NCBI RefSeq assembly: GCF_013377295.1
Contig: NZ_CP016180.1
Span: 1,860,001 to 1,924,000, forward strand
Reading direction: 5' to 3'
Source: Pasteurella skyensis
GTDB lineage: Bacteria > Pseudomonadota > Gammaproteobacteria > Enterobacterales > Pasteurellaceae
DNA: 64,000 nt
The notes beneath the pieces are model-generated. The model did not search any database. It saw nothing but the letters and a program-made list of their open reading frames with translations, and was not told the DNA's origin. Shown here one piece after another: positions 35,553 to 43,785 of the stretch. The position numbers were made by a program, and so were the translations under genes. The stretch's first letter is position 1, and each line of letters starts with the position of its first letter.

Positions 35553-37931
35553 TTCTAATAAGTGTTCCGCTTTTTCTATATGTAAACGATAAATATCATT
35601 TTCTACATTTTTAAGCTCATCACACAAAACCCAAGGACGAAGCATTTTACCCTTATACTTTAAACGTCTTTGGTCGCCCACGTGGTGCTGTAATAACTTC
35701 ACTAACTGTGATTCATCAATAAACAAATCATCATTAGAATTATTTAAAAAGTCTGTGATTTGCTTAAGAGTCATCACACCAACAGGAGGCTTTTCTAAGA
35801 AATCTAAAAAAGCGACTTCGATATCAGAGCGATTGAACTCAATCATATTGCGACGTGCCGGGGTATCAAAGGAATGTGTCCAACGATAGTCTGATAAATC
35901 GAGTGTAATTAAGTAAGAATACACCTCGTCAATAAATGTACTATCTTCCAGTAAGTTATATAAATTATCATAATAGTCCTTTGATTTAGCTTTATCGGGT
36001 CCATCAAAGGCATTGATACGCCTGTCTTCTTCTCGAAGCACTAACGCATCCCTGTGATTTGTCATAAAAAAGAAATTTGTATAAACAGGAATGGTTTTCT
36101 TTGCACCGTATTTTATATTTACTTCCAAATCTTTCTCCGTCAGTGTATCTCGTACTTTATCGCTAATCGCAAAGCGATCGTTACGCTCTTTTACTTCTTC
36201 AACACAACATAAAATAGAGCGATACATAAAACCGTTGAATTGGCCATCGACCAAATCACCCATTTTGCATTTCGTACAATTCCATTTACCCAATACTATT
36301 TGTAATAACTCGACAACCCAACCACGCCCCGTTCCGTGGGGAACTGAAACCAACATATTAGTGACTTTATTGCGGCGTTCAGGATGTTGTCTAAGAGATG
36401 CCATCCATTGTAAGAAATGTTTACGTTCATCTGCGTTAGGGATTAAATACTCAATATGCTCTAAAAAGAAATGCAATTTATCTTTAGAACTTACTTTATT
36501 CAATTTTGGAAAATGGAATGTATTGAAATATCTTGCACCGCCTTGTTCTTCAATAAACATATCTTGGCCAGGAAGATAAACAGTACTAATAACCGATTGG
36601 CGTTTATGGTTTGAAAGCCACTCTTTCCAGACTGGAACAGGCTCTAACTTATTCTTGCTTACCGCTTTCATAATTGTTATATTAGCAGTATAGTTTTTGA
36701 ACTCAGAAAGCTTAGGCATATATGAATGGTGCGGATGCTCTAAATCAAGTACACGGTCATTTTCTGCGACATAAACATAACGCCGAACGAACTCCGCCAC
36801 CCAATCATTGGCGGGGTTTTCTGTATCTGCCGGGATTTCGTCAAACATATCATCATAGAAACCTATTGCATCTAAAAAATCATTATCAGAACGACTAGCA
36901 CAATGCGCGTGTTGGCATTTGAAATGCCCCATTTCAAAACCACCCGTTTCCGCAGGAAAGTAAGCTGTAGAGGTTTCATTACCGCTATCGCTAGAATGCT
37001 CACTCTCAAACGGACAACGAATAAAACGCTCACCGCGATTGCCAATACCGAATACTTCGCAGTTATTGTCTAAGAACTCGGCGACTTCATCAGAAGATAA
37101 GCTATCGCCTTGAGACAAATCACGGTTTTTAGAAAGTGATTGTGAAGATTCATCAACGACATCAAGAATCAAGGGTAGCGTTTCCCAGAAGTTATTGAAT
37201 TCGTTTAATGAAATGGTAGGAATATTCGTTGGTAATCCTCCCTCCCATTCATATCGCACACCACTTGGATGCGTACCTACGGCAACAAATTGCTGACCTT
37301 TTGCTAAGAACTCAATCATACCGCCATCAGCTAATCGCATAATACGTTTCGGTAATTGCTCATCTTCAATCGCAAACATAAATAAGCACTTATTAGAGTT
37401 TGAACGAAAACGCTTTGGCGGGATAATGCCAAAATAAGATTGTAAAGTATTTGCTACATTTTCAACATCTTTTAGGTTTTCACTATCGACATCTAATGCA
37501 ACGAGGTATCTTTGTGTACTTTTGTCAAATAGTGGATTATTTGAACTATTACCATAATATGTGAGTGGCTGTTCACATATTATGGTAGGATCGTTTTTTA
37601 AACTTGTTTCGTTTGTTTTTTCATCACTTACGCGAATATGTTTATTTATACAGTATTCATTGCCTAAACGAATACAAATCCCTAAGCGATGATCTGTTTT
37701 CCACCCTTTGATATCTGAATCTGTAATAGTTCTATTCGTCCAATTAGTAAGTCCCACCATAAAACCATTGTTATTAATAGTAGAAGGTAATTTTCCCTTT
37801 GAAGTAATTCTGCTTCTAGGAGATATTTTTATATTTGGATCAGAAACGACAGGTAATAAATCTTGACCTAAACCGAGATCGACAAAATGCTGCCATTCTT
37901 CAGATGATGCCCCATAAATTTTATCAGCCAT
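35535..37931 (-). CDS. Replicative primase / SF3 helicase (Prim-Pol plus VapE/D5-like)
   Basis: 798 residues. N-terminal primase-polymerase pattern (YLVALDVDSENL near 142; MIEFLAKGQQFVAVGTHPSG near 207-226; RYEW), a zinc-binding piece (IRCPFESEH ... FKCQHAHC, about 310-347), then an SF3/DUF5906 helicase with P-loop VPHGTGRGW near 540 and Walker B ILCCVEEV, and FFFMTNHRDAL. The P-loop Lys is Arg here, which is unusual. First gene after Cro on the leftward operon. Confidence 0.85.
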   Translation of the reverse strand: MADKIYGASSEEWQHFVDLGLGQDLLPVVSDPNIKISPRSRITSKGKLPSTINNNGFMVGLTNWTNRTITDSDIKGWKTDHRLGICIRLGNEYCINKHIRVSDEKTNETSLKNDPTIICEQPLTYYGNSSNNPLFDKSTQRYLVALDVDSENLKDVENVANTLQSYFGIIPPKRFRSNSNKCLFMFAIEDEQLPKRIMRLADGGMIEFLAKGQQFVAVGTHPSGVRYEWEGGLPTNIPTISLNEFNNFWETLPLILDVVDESSQSLSKNRDLSQGDSLSSDEVAEFLDNNCEVFGIGNRGERFIRCPFESEHSSDSGNETSTAYFPAETGGFEMGHFKCQHAHCASRSDNDFLDAIGFYDDMFDEIPADTENPANDWVAEFVRRYVYVAENDRVLDLEHPHHSYMPKLSEFKNYTANITIMKAVSKNKLEPVPVWKEWLSNHKRQSVISTVYLPGQDMFIEEQGGARYFNTFHFPKLNKVSSKDKLHFFLEHIEYLIPNADERKHFLQWMASLRQHPERRNKVTNMLVSVPHGTGRGWVVELLQIVLGKWNCTKCKMGDLVDGQFNGFMYRSILCCVEEVKERNDRFAISDKVRDTLTEKDLEVNIKYGAKKTIPVYTNFFFMTNHRDALVLREEDRRINAFDGPDKAKSKDYYDNLYNLLEDSTFIDEVYSYLITLDLSDYRWTHSFDTPARRNMIEFNRSDIEVAFLDFLEKPPVGVMTLKQITDFLNNSNDDLFIDESQLVKLLQHHVGDQRRLKYKGKMLRPWVLCDELKNVENDIYRLHIEKAEHLLEGDSNL

Positions 37932-37941
37932 AGATTAATCC

Positions 37942-38163
37942 TTATTTACTATTACGAAGTACAGACCAATCAATATCAGGACGAAGCTCTTCACATCGCA
38001 CTTGACCCTTTGTTAATTTTTCGATTTCAGGGCAATACTCAGCTGGGACTTGTCTAGTATTGCTTACCCAAAATGATAAATTAGAAGATTTAACATTTAA
38101 TGCTTTAGCGAAACCCGCTAAACTTCCTCTTCCTTTATTGTTTAAATAATCTTTTAAAGTCAT
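37942..38163 (-). CDS. cro: Cro/YdaS-type repressor
   Basis: 73 residues with helix-turn-helix (SLAGFAKALNVKSSNLSFWVSNTRQVP, in parts, about 14-40) and the typical ending RCEELRPDIDW of YdaS/Cro-like proteins. Divergent from CI, first on the leftward operon with primase and Q. Expected to turn down CI on induction. Confidence 0.85.
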   Translation of the reverse strand: MTLKDYLNNKGRGSLAGFAKALNVKSSNLSFWVSNTRQVPAEYCPEIEKLTKGQVRCEELRPDIDWSVLRNSK

Positions 38164-38183
38164 AAAAATACCTATTTAATTGT

Positions 38184-38262
38184 TTTTTGATATCAAAAAG
38201 ATAGCATTTTAAGTATCAAAAATCAATATCTTTTATGTTCTTTATTCGATATCATTTTGATA
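38184..38262. promoter_or_regulatory. CI/Cro operator region
   Basis: Operators of form TATC-N5-GATA at 38191-38203 and 38250-38262, and a degenerate third at 38213-38230; the first lies inside the 16-bp palindrome TTTTTGATATCAAAAA. The same motif recurs at 40701 and 40727 in the early rightward promoter. Confidence 0.75.
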
Positions 38263-38292
38263 ATAAAATGCTTAATGTAGAGGAGAAAAGGT

Positions 38293-38967
38293 ATGAAAAC
38301 TATAAAAGAGATTCGTTACAACAATCTTTTATTATTAATAGAAGAAGCGGGGGGAATGCCAACGCTAGAAAAACGAACTAATGTTACTGCAAATTATTTA
38401 AGACAGATAAAAAATAAAAATATAATTCAAAATGGTAAACCTAAGGGAATTGGAGATAAAATTGCCTCAAAACTTGAAAAAGGAATGAATAAACCAAAGG
38501 GTTGGTTAGATCAAGATCACTCTGACTATGACGTAAATGCAAAAGCACATTGTGTTAAAAAATCATTTTCTTACCCATTAATAAGTGCAGTTCAAGCAGG
38601 AGCTTTTACAAGTACTTACGATTTACAAGACAGTGAGGGCTATGAAATGCTTGATAGTGAAACGGCTACTAAAGGAGAGTCCTTTTTCTTACGTATTTCA
38701 GGGCGTTCTATGGAGACTAAATTTAGCGAGGGTGATTTAGTATTAATTGATACTGGAAGAGTGCCTCAGCCAGGTAACTATGTTGCCGCAGTTAACGGTT
38801 CTGGTGAAGCTACATTCAAAATGTATAAGCAACTCGGGGAATTATCAGAAAGTGGTAATCCACATTTTGAGTTAGTACCTTTAAATAGTGTTTTTCCAAC
38901 GTTGAGCTCACTAAAACAAGATATAAGAATCATCGGCGTAGCCGTTGAACATAGAAGTTATTTGTAA
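38293..38967 (+). CDS. cI: CI repressor (XRE helix-turn-helix, S24 peptidase)
   Basis: 224 residues. N-terminal DNA-binding domain (about 1-70) and LexA/UmuD-type C-terminal domain with cleavage bond Ala102-Gly103 in QAGAF, catalytic Ser139 in GRSM and Lys176 in ATFKMY. RecA-stimulated self-cleavage should induce the phage. GAGGAG ribosome site. First gene of the lysogeny operon, followed by a RexAB-like pair. Confidence 0.95.
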   Translation: MKTIKEIRYNNLLLLIEEAGGMPTLEKRTNVTANYLRQIKNKNIIQNGKPKGIGDKIASKLEKGMNKPKGWLDQDHSDYDVNAKAHCVKKSFSYPLISAVQAGAFTSTYDLQDSEGYEMLDSETATKGESFFLRISGRSMETKFSEGDLVLIDTGRVPQPGNYVAAVNGSGEATFKMYKQLGELSESGNPHFELVPLNSVFPTLSSLKQDIRIIGVAVEHRSYL

Positions 38968-39019
38968 AAAAAGTGATACATCGTACCGCTTAATGTAATT
39001 TAGAAAAGAAGGAAAATAT

Positions 39020-39946
39020 ATGCATTCGATTTCACCATACGCATTACGTTGTTTTGATAAAAATATACAACAAATAAAGAGGAAGAAAACAGGTGGGTAT
39101 CATAAATTAACTAATATTAAAGATGATAGTCTATATAATATTCTGATTGAATTTATTAATAGTAGATCTCAAAACTTCGAAAAATATAAAGAATCTAAAC
39201 AAGTATACAGGTTTTCTAATATCAACTCTGAGCCTGAAACGGACGTGTACTGTTGGATTGAGATTGGTGATTATGGTACAGAAAACGATATAATAGACAT
39301 TGATACAGGTAAAATTAGTTTTCAAAAAACACAACAAAATGCCTTAATTAATAAATTTTATATTCATTTTCATATTCCAAAAGATACCACGACTGCATTA
39401 ATGTTTATTCATAACTATCGTTATGGTGGAGCTAAAACACTATTTGATTCAGAATTTAAAAAATTTTTCAAAGATAGAACGAAACTGACACTCCAAATAT
39501 TCCCATTTGCTCATAAAAAGGCGGTAGACGCTTGGCAAGATGCAAATGTAAAGGATTTAAAAGTAATAGGATATGAACAAGTATCAAAGTTTTCTGATTC
39601 AGCGGATGCGTTGAAAGCACTTTCTGAAGGGAATGAGGTTGAATTATCAATAAAACCACAGAGAAACGGTTCTTTGGGTAAGTTTAAAGAATTGTTTGAT
39701 AAGAAGAGTCAAAAATATTCTTTAATTCAGGAAGTTGCTCCAGAAACAAAAGGGATTAAAGTTGAAGTAGAAATGAATGGGAATTATAGAACTTTTTCAG
39801 TTTACCATCCAAAAGGAACTGGAAGACGCTCTTATGAAATAGAGATTGACAATGACATTGAAATGGAAAAGAATATGCCTACATTCGAATCTATGCAAAT
39901 ATTAGCAAAACAATTAATTAAAGATTTTATATTCCTTATGGAATAG
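39020..39946 (+). CDS. Cytosolic protein of a RexAB-like cassette
   Basis: 308 residues, soluble, no membrane segment. Phrases TDVYCWIEIGDYGTENDIIDIDTG (about 74-97), FYIHFHIPKDTTTALMFIHNYRYGGAKTLFDSEFKKFF (about 113-150). Acidic C-terminus. Not recognised by family. It follows CI by 50 bp with an AAGGAAAA site, and precedes a four-segment membrane protein, the layout of lambda rexA (279 aa) and rexB. Presumed intracellular sensor of a superinfection exclusion system. Confidence 0.6.
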   Translation: MHSISPYALRCFDKNIQQIKRKKTGGYHKLTNIKDDSLYNILIEFINSRSQNFEKYKESKQVYRFSNINSEPETDVYCWIEIGDYGTENDIIDIDTGKISFQKTQQNALINKFYIHFHIPKDTTTALMFIHNYRYGGAKTLFDSEFKKFFKDRTKLTLQIFPFAHKKAVDAWQDANVKDLKVIGYEQVSKFSDSADALKALSEGNEVELSIKPQRNGSLGKFKELFDKKSQKYSLIQEVAPETKGIKVEVEMNGNYRTFSVYHPKGTGRRSYEIEIDNDIEMEKNMPTFESMQILAKQLIKDFIFLME

Positions 39947-39958
39947 TGGAGATTAAAA

Positions 39959-40507
39959 ATGAGTGCAAAAATAAATATTCTATATATCATCAAAGAGCAT
40001 TTTTGTACTTTGACGGATAATAAGGGAAAGCTATCTAAAATAGATATTCTTACTTTTTTTGTACTTCCAATATTCATATCAGTAACTTTTTCTTTTTATG
40101 AAATAGGAATGACAAAAGATATTACATCATTAATTATCAGTTTTTCATCTATTATAGTTTCACTTCTTGTCAGTGTTTTAATACTTGTTTATAGCACTTA
40201 CGACAATATAGAGAAGAATGAAGATAATATAAGTAATCTCAAAAGAAAGGTACTTGCTGAATTATTTAGCAATATATCATATACAATACTTTCAGGTATT
40301 ATTTTGGTTGTTTTTTGCTTAATACTGAATTTTTTACAGGTTAATGAATTACAGCAGTTTACTTATAAAATAACTATAAACGGTAATGGTATTGATCTTG
40401 TAAGATACTTTTATACTCCAGTAATTATTTTCTTCCTACTACAGATGCTATTAACACTTTTAATGACTCTAAAAAGGCTTAATATAATATTTTTTGCAAG
40501 AACTTAA
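39959..40507 (+). CDS. Four-segment membrane protein of a RexAB-like cassette
   Basis: 182 residues with four predicted membrane segments (about 30-50, 54-79, 105-127, 148-170) and a charged loop (YDNIEKNEDNISNLKRK) between the second and third. GGAG site, 12 bp after the preceding stop. RexB of lambda is a 144-residue four-segment channel, so this may be the effector that depolarises the membrane. Assignment is by layout, not sequence. Confidence 0.6.
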   Translation: MSAKINILYIIKEHFCTLTDNKGKLSKIDILTFFVLPIFISVTFSFYEIGMTKDITSLIISFSSIIVSLLVSVLILVYSTYDNIEKNEDNISNLKRKVLAELFSNISYTILSGIILVVFCLILNFLQVNELQQFTYKITINGNGIDLVRYFYTPVIIFFLLQMLLTLLMTLKRLNIIFFART

Positions 40508-40528
40508 AGATACTAAAAAATCTCATTA

Positions 40529-40563
40529 TTAGCTACTAACATTCCCTTAGTAGCTATTTTTTT
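40529..40563 (+). terminator. Terminator of the lysogeny operon
   Basis: TTAGCTACTAA / TTAGTAGCTA stem followed by eight T. Between here and the early promoter (to 40698) lie a reversed USS half, a CRP-like site CGTGA-N6-TCACA (40607-40622) and no gene. Confidence 0.9.
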
Positions 40564-40698
40564 TGCAAATTTCTCACCCAAAGCTACCGCTTATATATCT
40601 AAAAAACGTGATCTAACTCACATTTTCAAAAATTCGCAAAAAAAGATTTCTTTATAAATCAATATGGTATCTAAAAAATAGTATTTTAGGCTCAAAAA

Positions 40699-40743
40699 GA
40701 TATCAAAAAGATATTGACATAAATAATATCTTTAAGATATCAT
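40699..40743 (+). promoter_or_regulatory. Early rightward promoter with CI operators
   Basis: TTGACA (40714-40719), 18-bp spacer, TATCAT (40738-40743). Operators TATCAAAAAGATA (40701-40713) and TATCTTTAAGATA (40727-40739) cover the -35 and -10, so CI should silence it. Confidence 0.8.
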
Positions 40744-40760
40744 TTGTCACATAAAACAAA

Positions 40761-40893
40761 TTGCTCTTTAAAAACCTGAATAACTCTCTATAGCCTACGT
40801 GTTAGGTTCGTAAACGTGTACGAGAGAGGCTGAGGCAAGCACGTATCAAGCTATTACCCTTATTTATTTTTTATAAGTGAATAAAGGTAATAG
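40761..40893 (+). other. nut-like leader: boxA and hairpins
   Basis: TGCTCTTTA (40762-40770) matches the boxA antitermination element. A small hairpin TCGTA-AACGTG-TACGA (40808-40823) could be a boxB. A long hairpin CTATTACC...GGTAATAG (40851-40893) precedes the ribosome site. The leader is about 160 nt without a gene. Confidence 0.5.
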
Positions 40894-40912
40894 TTAACTA
40901 GGAGAAAAACCT

Positions 40913-41206
40913 ATGGCAAAAGTTATCATAAAAAGAAGTGCTACTAAGTTTTCTAATAAAAAAGATATACGCTTAAAAGGTAAAGCGGGTCGCAAAGCGA
41001 GAATGTTCCAAAAATCTCGTAAGATAGAAAACGTATGGCAAAAAGCGGTAGAAAAACCAAGTAAAGTGGATAGTGTACTTTCGATGGTATCCGCTAAAAA
41101 AGCTATCAGAGACGTAGCGCTACCCAAGAAAAGCTACAAACAGGCACATATTCCAACCGCAACTGCGAAACAAAAACGTTGTTGTGGTCATAGAGATTTA
41201 ATTTAA
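40913..41206 (+). CDS. Small basic protein, candidate N-like antiterminator
   Basis: 97 residues, about a quarter Lys/Arg, with an arginine-rich stretch (KGKAGRKARMFQKSRK, about 22-37) and a C-terminus ending KQKRCCGHRDLI. First gene of the early operon behind a boxA-bearing leader, like N proteins of lambdoid phages, which are similarly short, basic and unrelated in sequence. AGGAG site. No direct match is claimed. Confidence 0.45.
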   Translation: MAKVIIKRSATKFSNKKDIRLKGKAGRKARMFQKSRKIENVWQKAVEKPSKVDSVLSMVSAKKAIRDVALPKKSYKQAHIPTATAKQKRCCGHRDLI

Positions 41207-41220
41207 TCATCATAATCACC

Positions 41221-41245
41221 GCCCGCTTAATCGCGGGCTTTTTTA
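41221..41245 (+). terminator. Intrinsic terminator in the early operon
   Basis: GCCCGC-TTAATC-GCGGGC followed by T7, immediately after the first early gene: the expected target for antitermination. Confidence 0.92.
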
Positions 41246-41269
41246 TACCTAAAAAACAGGAGAATAATA

Positions 41270-41635
41270 ATGTCGTTGGAGCAAACATTACAAGAAAATA
41301 CTGCAGCAGTAAATAAGCTGAGTGAAATACTGCAGAGTCTATTTGAAAAAGGTATTGAGATACCGAAAAAAGTAAAAAAAGAAGCTAAGGCACAAGTTAA
41401 GGCACAAGCTAAGGAGGAAGCTAAGGCACAAGCTACCGATAAAGTGGATTTAGTTTCTCTCCGCCAAAAAGCCGCCGAGCTAACTGTTAGCGTGGCTAAA
41501 ATAAATCGAGAAAGCGTTGTTTCATTGTTGGCGGAGTTCAATGTAAAAAAACTAACGGATGTATCGGATTCTGATATTGAACAGTATTTTAATAAATTGC
41601 TGAAGTTAAAAGAAGAGGTAACCAATGCCGACTAA
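41270..41635 (+). CDS. Coiled-coil phage protein with Lys/Ala repeats
   Basis: 121 residues. N-terminal helix, then KEAKAQVKAQAKEEAKAQ (about 38-55) encoded by 12-bp tandem repeats, then a folded C-terminal part (VVSLLAEFNVKKLTDVSDSDIEQYFNKLLKL). Its end overlaps the DUF2800 gene. Proteins of this type precede the DUF2800 nuclease in related phages; possibly a nucleoid or ssDNA-associated helper. Confidence 0.6.
   Translation: MSLEQTLQENTAAVNKLSEILQSLFEKGIEIPKKVKKEAKAQVKAQAKEEAKAQATDKVDLVSLRQKAAELTVSVAKINRESVVSLLAEFNVKKLTDVSDSDIEQYFNKLLKLKEEVTNAD
41382..41437 (+). repeat. 12-bp tandem repeat inside coding sequence
   Basis: AAGCTAAGGCAC-type units begin at 41382, 41394, 41406 and 41418, with a partial fifth at 41430. 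In-frame, so copy changes lengthen or shorten a charged helix. Confidence 0.9.
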
Positions 41636-42830
41636 ACACGCACTACTTTCTCCAAGTGGTGCGCATAGATGGTTAAATTGCCAAGGTTCGTTACTTCTTG
41701 AGTCTCAATTTGAAAATACCACATCGGATGCTGCGGTTGAGGGAACAACCGCCCACGCGTTAGCTGAAATATGTTTAACAGAAAACAAAGCACCTGCGGA
41801 TTTTCTAGGGAAAATTATAGAAGAGGGCTTTGTTGAAGTAGACCAGGATATGGTGGATTACATTTCAACCTATATTCAAGAAATCAGGTCTGCAGCACAA
41901 GGGGCGATTTTACATATAGAAGAAAAGGTAGATATTTCGCCTTATATTGAGCAAAAAGACGTATTCGGAACCGTGGATGCTTTAATTATTTCAAATGATG
42001 AAATACAAGTCCACGACCTAAAATACGGAATGGGTGTAAAAGTAGATGCTAAAGACAATGAGCAATTACAAATGTACGCATTGGGAGCGTATGCACTCTA
42101 TCAATTCGGTTTTGATATTAAACAAGTTCGAATGGTAACACACCAGGTACGACTTAATTCAATATCAGAATGGGTTATCTCAATTGAAGAGTTGCTTAAA
42201 TTTGGAGAAAAAGCAAAACAGAAAGCCGCGCAAGTCATTGCTATTTACGATTCAGGAGAATTAAAAGAGCAAGATTTCAACCCAAAAGATAAAACCTGCA
42301 AATTCTGCAAAGCTAAAGCACATTGCAAAGCATTAGCACAACACGTAGCGGATTTAGTTGCAGATGATTTTGTTAATCTTGATGAAGAGATAGATTTAAG
42401 TGCAGGTATCAATAAGCTTGCAACCTGTGATAACTCACACATTGCAAAACTACTCCCCCAGTTAGATTTAATCGACGGTTTTACAAAAGCGGTAAGAACT
42501 CGAGCAACATCCGAATTATTAAGTGGAAACGATATACCGGGGTACAAACTCGTTGCAGGACGTAAGGGTGCAAGAAAGTGGACTGACGAAGAACGTGTTG
42601 AACAAGAATTGCGAAAACTTGCAAAAGTTAGCGATATTTACACGAAAAAACTTATCACACCAACCGTCGCAAACAAACTCTTTAAAAATGCACCAAAAAA
42701 AATCGCAAGACTACAGGACTTTATCACGCAAGCCGAAGGTTCTCCTTCAGTTGTTCCTGAAACGGATAAAAGACCTGCATTAGTTATCAATGAAGTCGCT
42801 GATGACTTCGACAATTTAAACCAACCATAA
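41625..42830 (+). CDS. DUF2800 PD-(D/E)XK nuclease with Fe-S type cysteines
   Basis: 401 residues. N-terminal SGAHRWLNCQGS, TTAHALAEICL, then FGTVDALI and VHDLKYGMG (D-x-n-L-K, about 111-140) form the nuclease core; CKFCKAKAHC (about 225-234) with the N-terminal Cys suggests an iron-sulfur cluster as in AddB/Cas4-like exonucleases. Part of a phage replication-recombination module; probably processes DNA ends. Confidence 0.8.
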   Translation: MPTKHALLSPSGAHRWLNCQGSLLLESQFENTTSDAAVEGTTAHALAEICLTENKAPADFLGKIIEEGFVEVDQDMVDYISTYIQEIRSAAQGAILHIEEKVDISPYIEQKDVFGTVDALIISNDEIQVHDLKYGMGVKVDAKDNEQLQMYALGAYALYQFGFDIKQVRMVTHQVRLNSISEWVISIEELLKFGEKAKQKAAQVIAIYDSGELKEQDFNPKDKTCKFCKAKAHCKALAQHVADLVADDFVNLDEEIDLSAGINKLATCDNSHIAKLLPQLDLIDGFTKAVRTRATSELLSGNDIPGYKLVAGRKGARKWTDEERVEQELRKLAKVSDIYTKKLITPTVANKLFKNAPKKIARLQDFITQAEGSPSVVPETDKRPALVINEVADDFDNLNQP

Positions 42831-42842
42831 AAGGAAAAACCA

Positions 42843-43391
42843 ATGAAAGTAAAATTAAAAGATGTACGTTTAGCATTCCCTGCATTGTTTCAAGCGAAAA
42901 CAATTAATGGCGAGGGAGACCCACGTTTTAGTGCTACGTTTCTATTAGAAAAAAATAGCGCTAATGCTAAAGCCATTGAAAACGCTATTAATCAAGTCGC
43001 AAAAGACAAATGGGCTGATAAAGCGGAAGCGATACTAAAAGGTATTCGCACGCGAAACGCTGTTTGTTTGCACGATGGTGCTGAAAAAGCTGAGTACGAC
43101 GGTTTCGATGGCAAGATGTATGTTTCGGCGAGTAACTCCGCAAAACCTAAAATTTTGGATAGAGACAAAACAGAGCTTATCCAAGCAGACGGTAAGCCAT
43201 ACGGCGGTTGCTATGTAAATGCCGTTATCGACATCTGGGCTCAAGATAATAAATACGGTAAACGTATTAATGCGTCATTAATGGGTGTTCAATTCTTCCG
43301 TGATGGCGATGCGTTTGCCGGTGGCGGTGTTGCTAGCGAAGATGATTTCGAGGACTTAGGTGTCGATGAAAACGACACTGATTTAGTGTAA
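42843..43391 (+). CDS. DUF2815, probable single-strand DNA-binding protein
   Basis: 182 residues. KLKDVRLAFPALFQAKTINGEGDPRFSATFLLEK at the N-terminus and a middle KPYGGCYVNAVIDIWAQDNKYGKRINASLMGVQFFRDGDAF (about 119-159) are diagnostic of DUF2815, an OB-fold family placed with DUF2800 nucleases and family A polymerases. Acidic C-terminal tail as in SSB proteins. Confidence 0.82.
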   Translation: MKVKLKDVRLAFPALFQAKTINGEGDPRFSATFLLEKNSANAKAIENAINQVAKDKWADKAEAILKGIRTRNAVCLHDGAEKAEYDGFDGKMYVSASNSAKPKILDRDKTELIQADGKPYGGCYVNAVIDIWAQDNKYGKRINASLMGVQFFRDGDAFAGGGVASEDDFEDLGVDENDTDLV

Positions 43392-43411
43392 CTAATTAAG
43401 AGGAAATAAAA

Positions 43412-43771
43412 ATGGATAAAACAAATATTTACGATTTTATGGGGGAGCTTGATGCGGGTATTTTTGAACAAAAGATAGCAGCGGCTCTTTCTGACGTAGC
43501 ACTTGGTGTAGTTAATCATAATAAAGAGGGTAAGGTCACCCTTGAATTTAAAGTGAAGAAAATGGACAGTGATAACCCACAGGTTCAAATCTCACACAAA
43601 CTCACGTACGCCAAACCAACCAAACGCGGTAAATCTTCAGAAGAAGATACAACGGCTACACCGATGTACGTACATAAAGGCGGTAAGCTCAGCGTTACAC
43701 CTGAAAAAGTGGATAATGCACTATATCAACGCGATAGTGAAAACCCAACAGTTGTTTATAAAGTAAATTAA
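43412..43771 (+). CDS. Hypothetical early protein (119 aa)
   Basis: 119 residues with FEQKIAAALSDVALGVVNHNKEGKVTLEFKVKKM in parts and VQISHKLTYAKPTKRGKSSEEDTTATPMYVHKGGKLSVTP. Beta-rich pattern with a flexible acidic insert. Lies between DUF2815 and DUF2303, consistently part of this module in related phages. Role unknown; AAGAGGAAA site. Confidence 0.6.
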   Translation: MDKTNIYDFMGELDAGIFEQKIAAALSDVALGVVNHNKEGKVTLEFKVKKMDSDNPQVQISHKLTYAKPTKRGKSSEEDTTATPMYVHKGGKLSVTPEKVDNALYQRDSENPTVVYKVN

Positions 43772-43785
43772 TAGGAGCATTAAAA

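Noticed and set aside
36091-36579. 162-residue plus-strand frame inside the primase gene
   Set aside because: Lies wholly within a well-supported domain-bearing gene and has no ribosome site.
41227-41625. Long antisense frame over the Lys/Ala repeat gene
   Set aside because: Translation is Ser/Ala/Cys-rich and arises from the 12-bp repeats on the other strand; it would also overlap a terminator.
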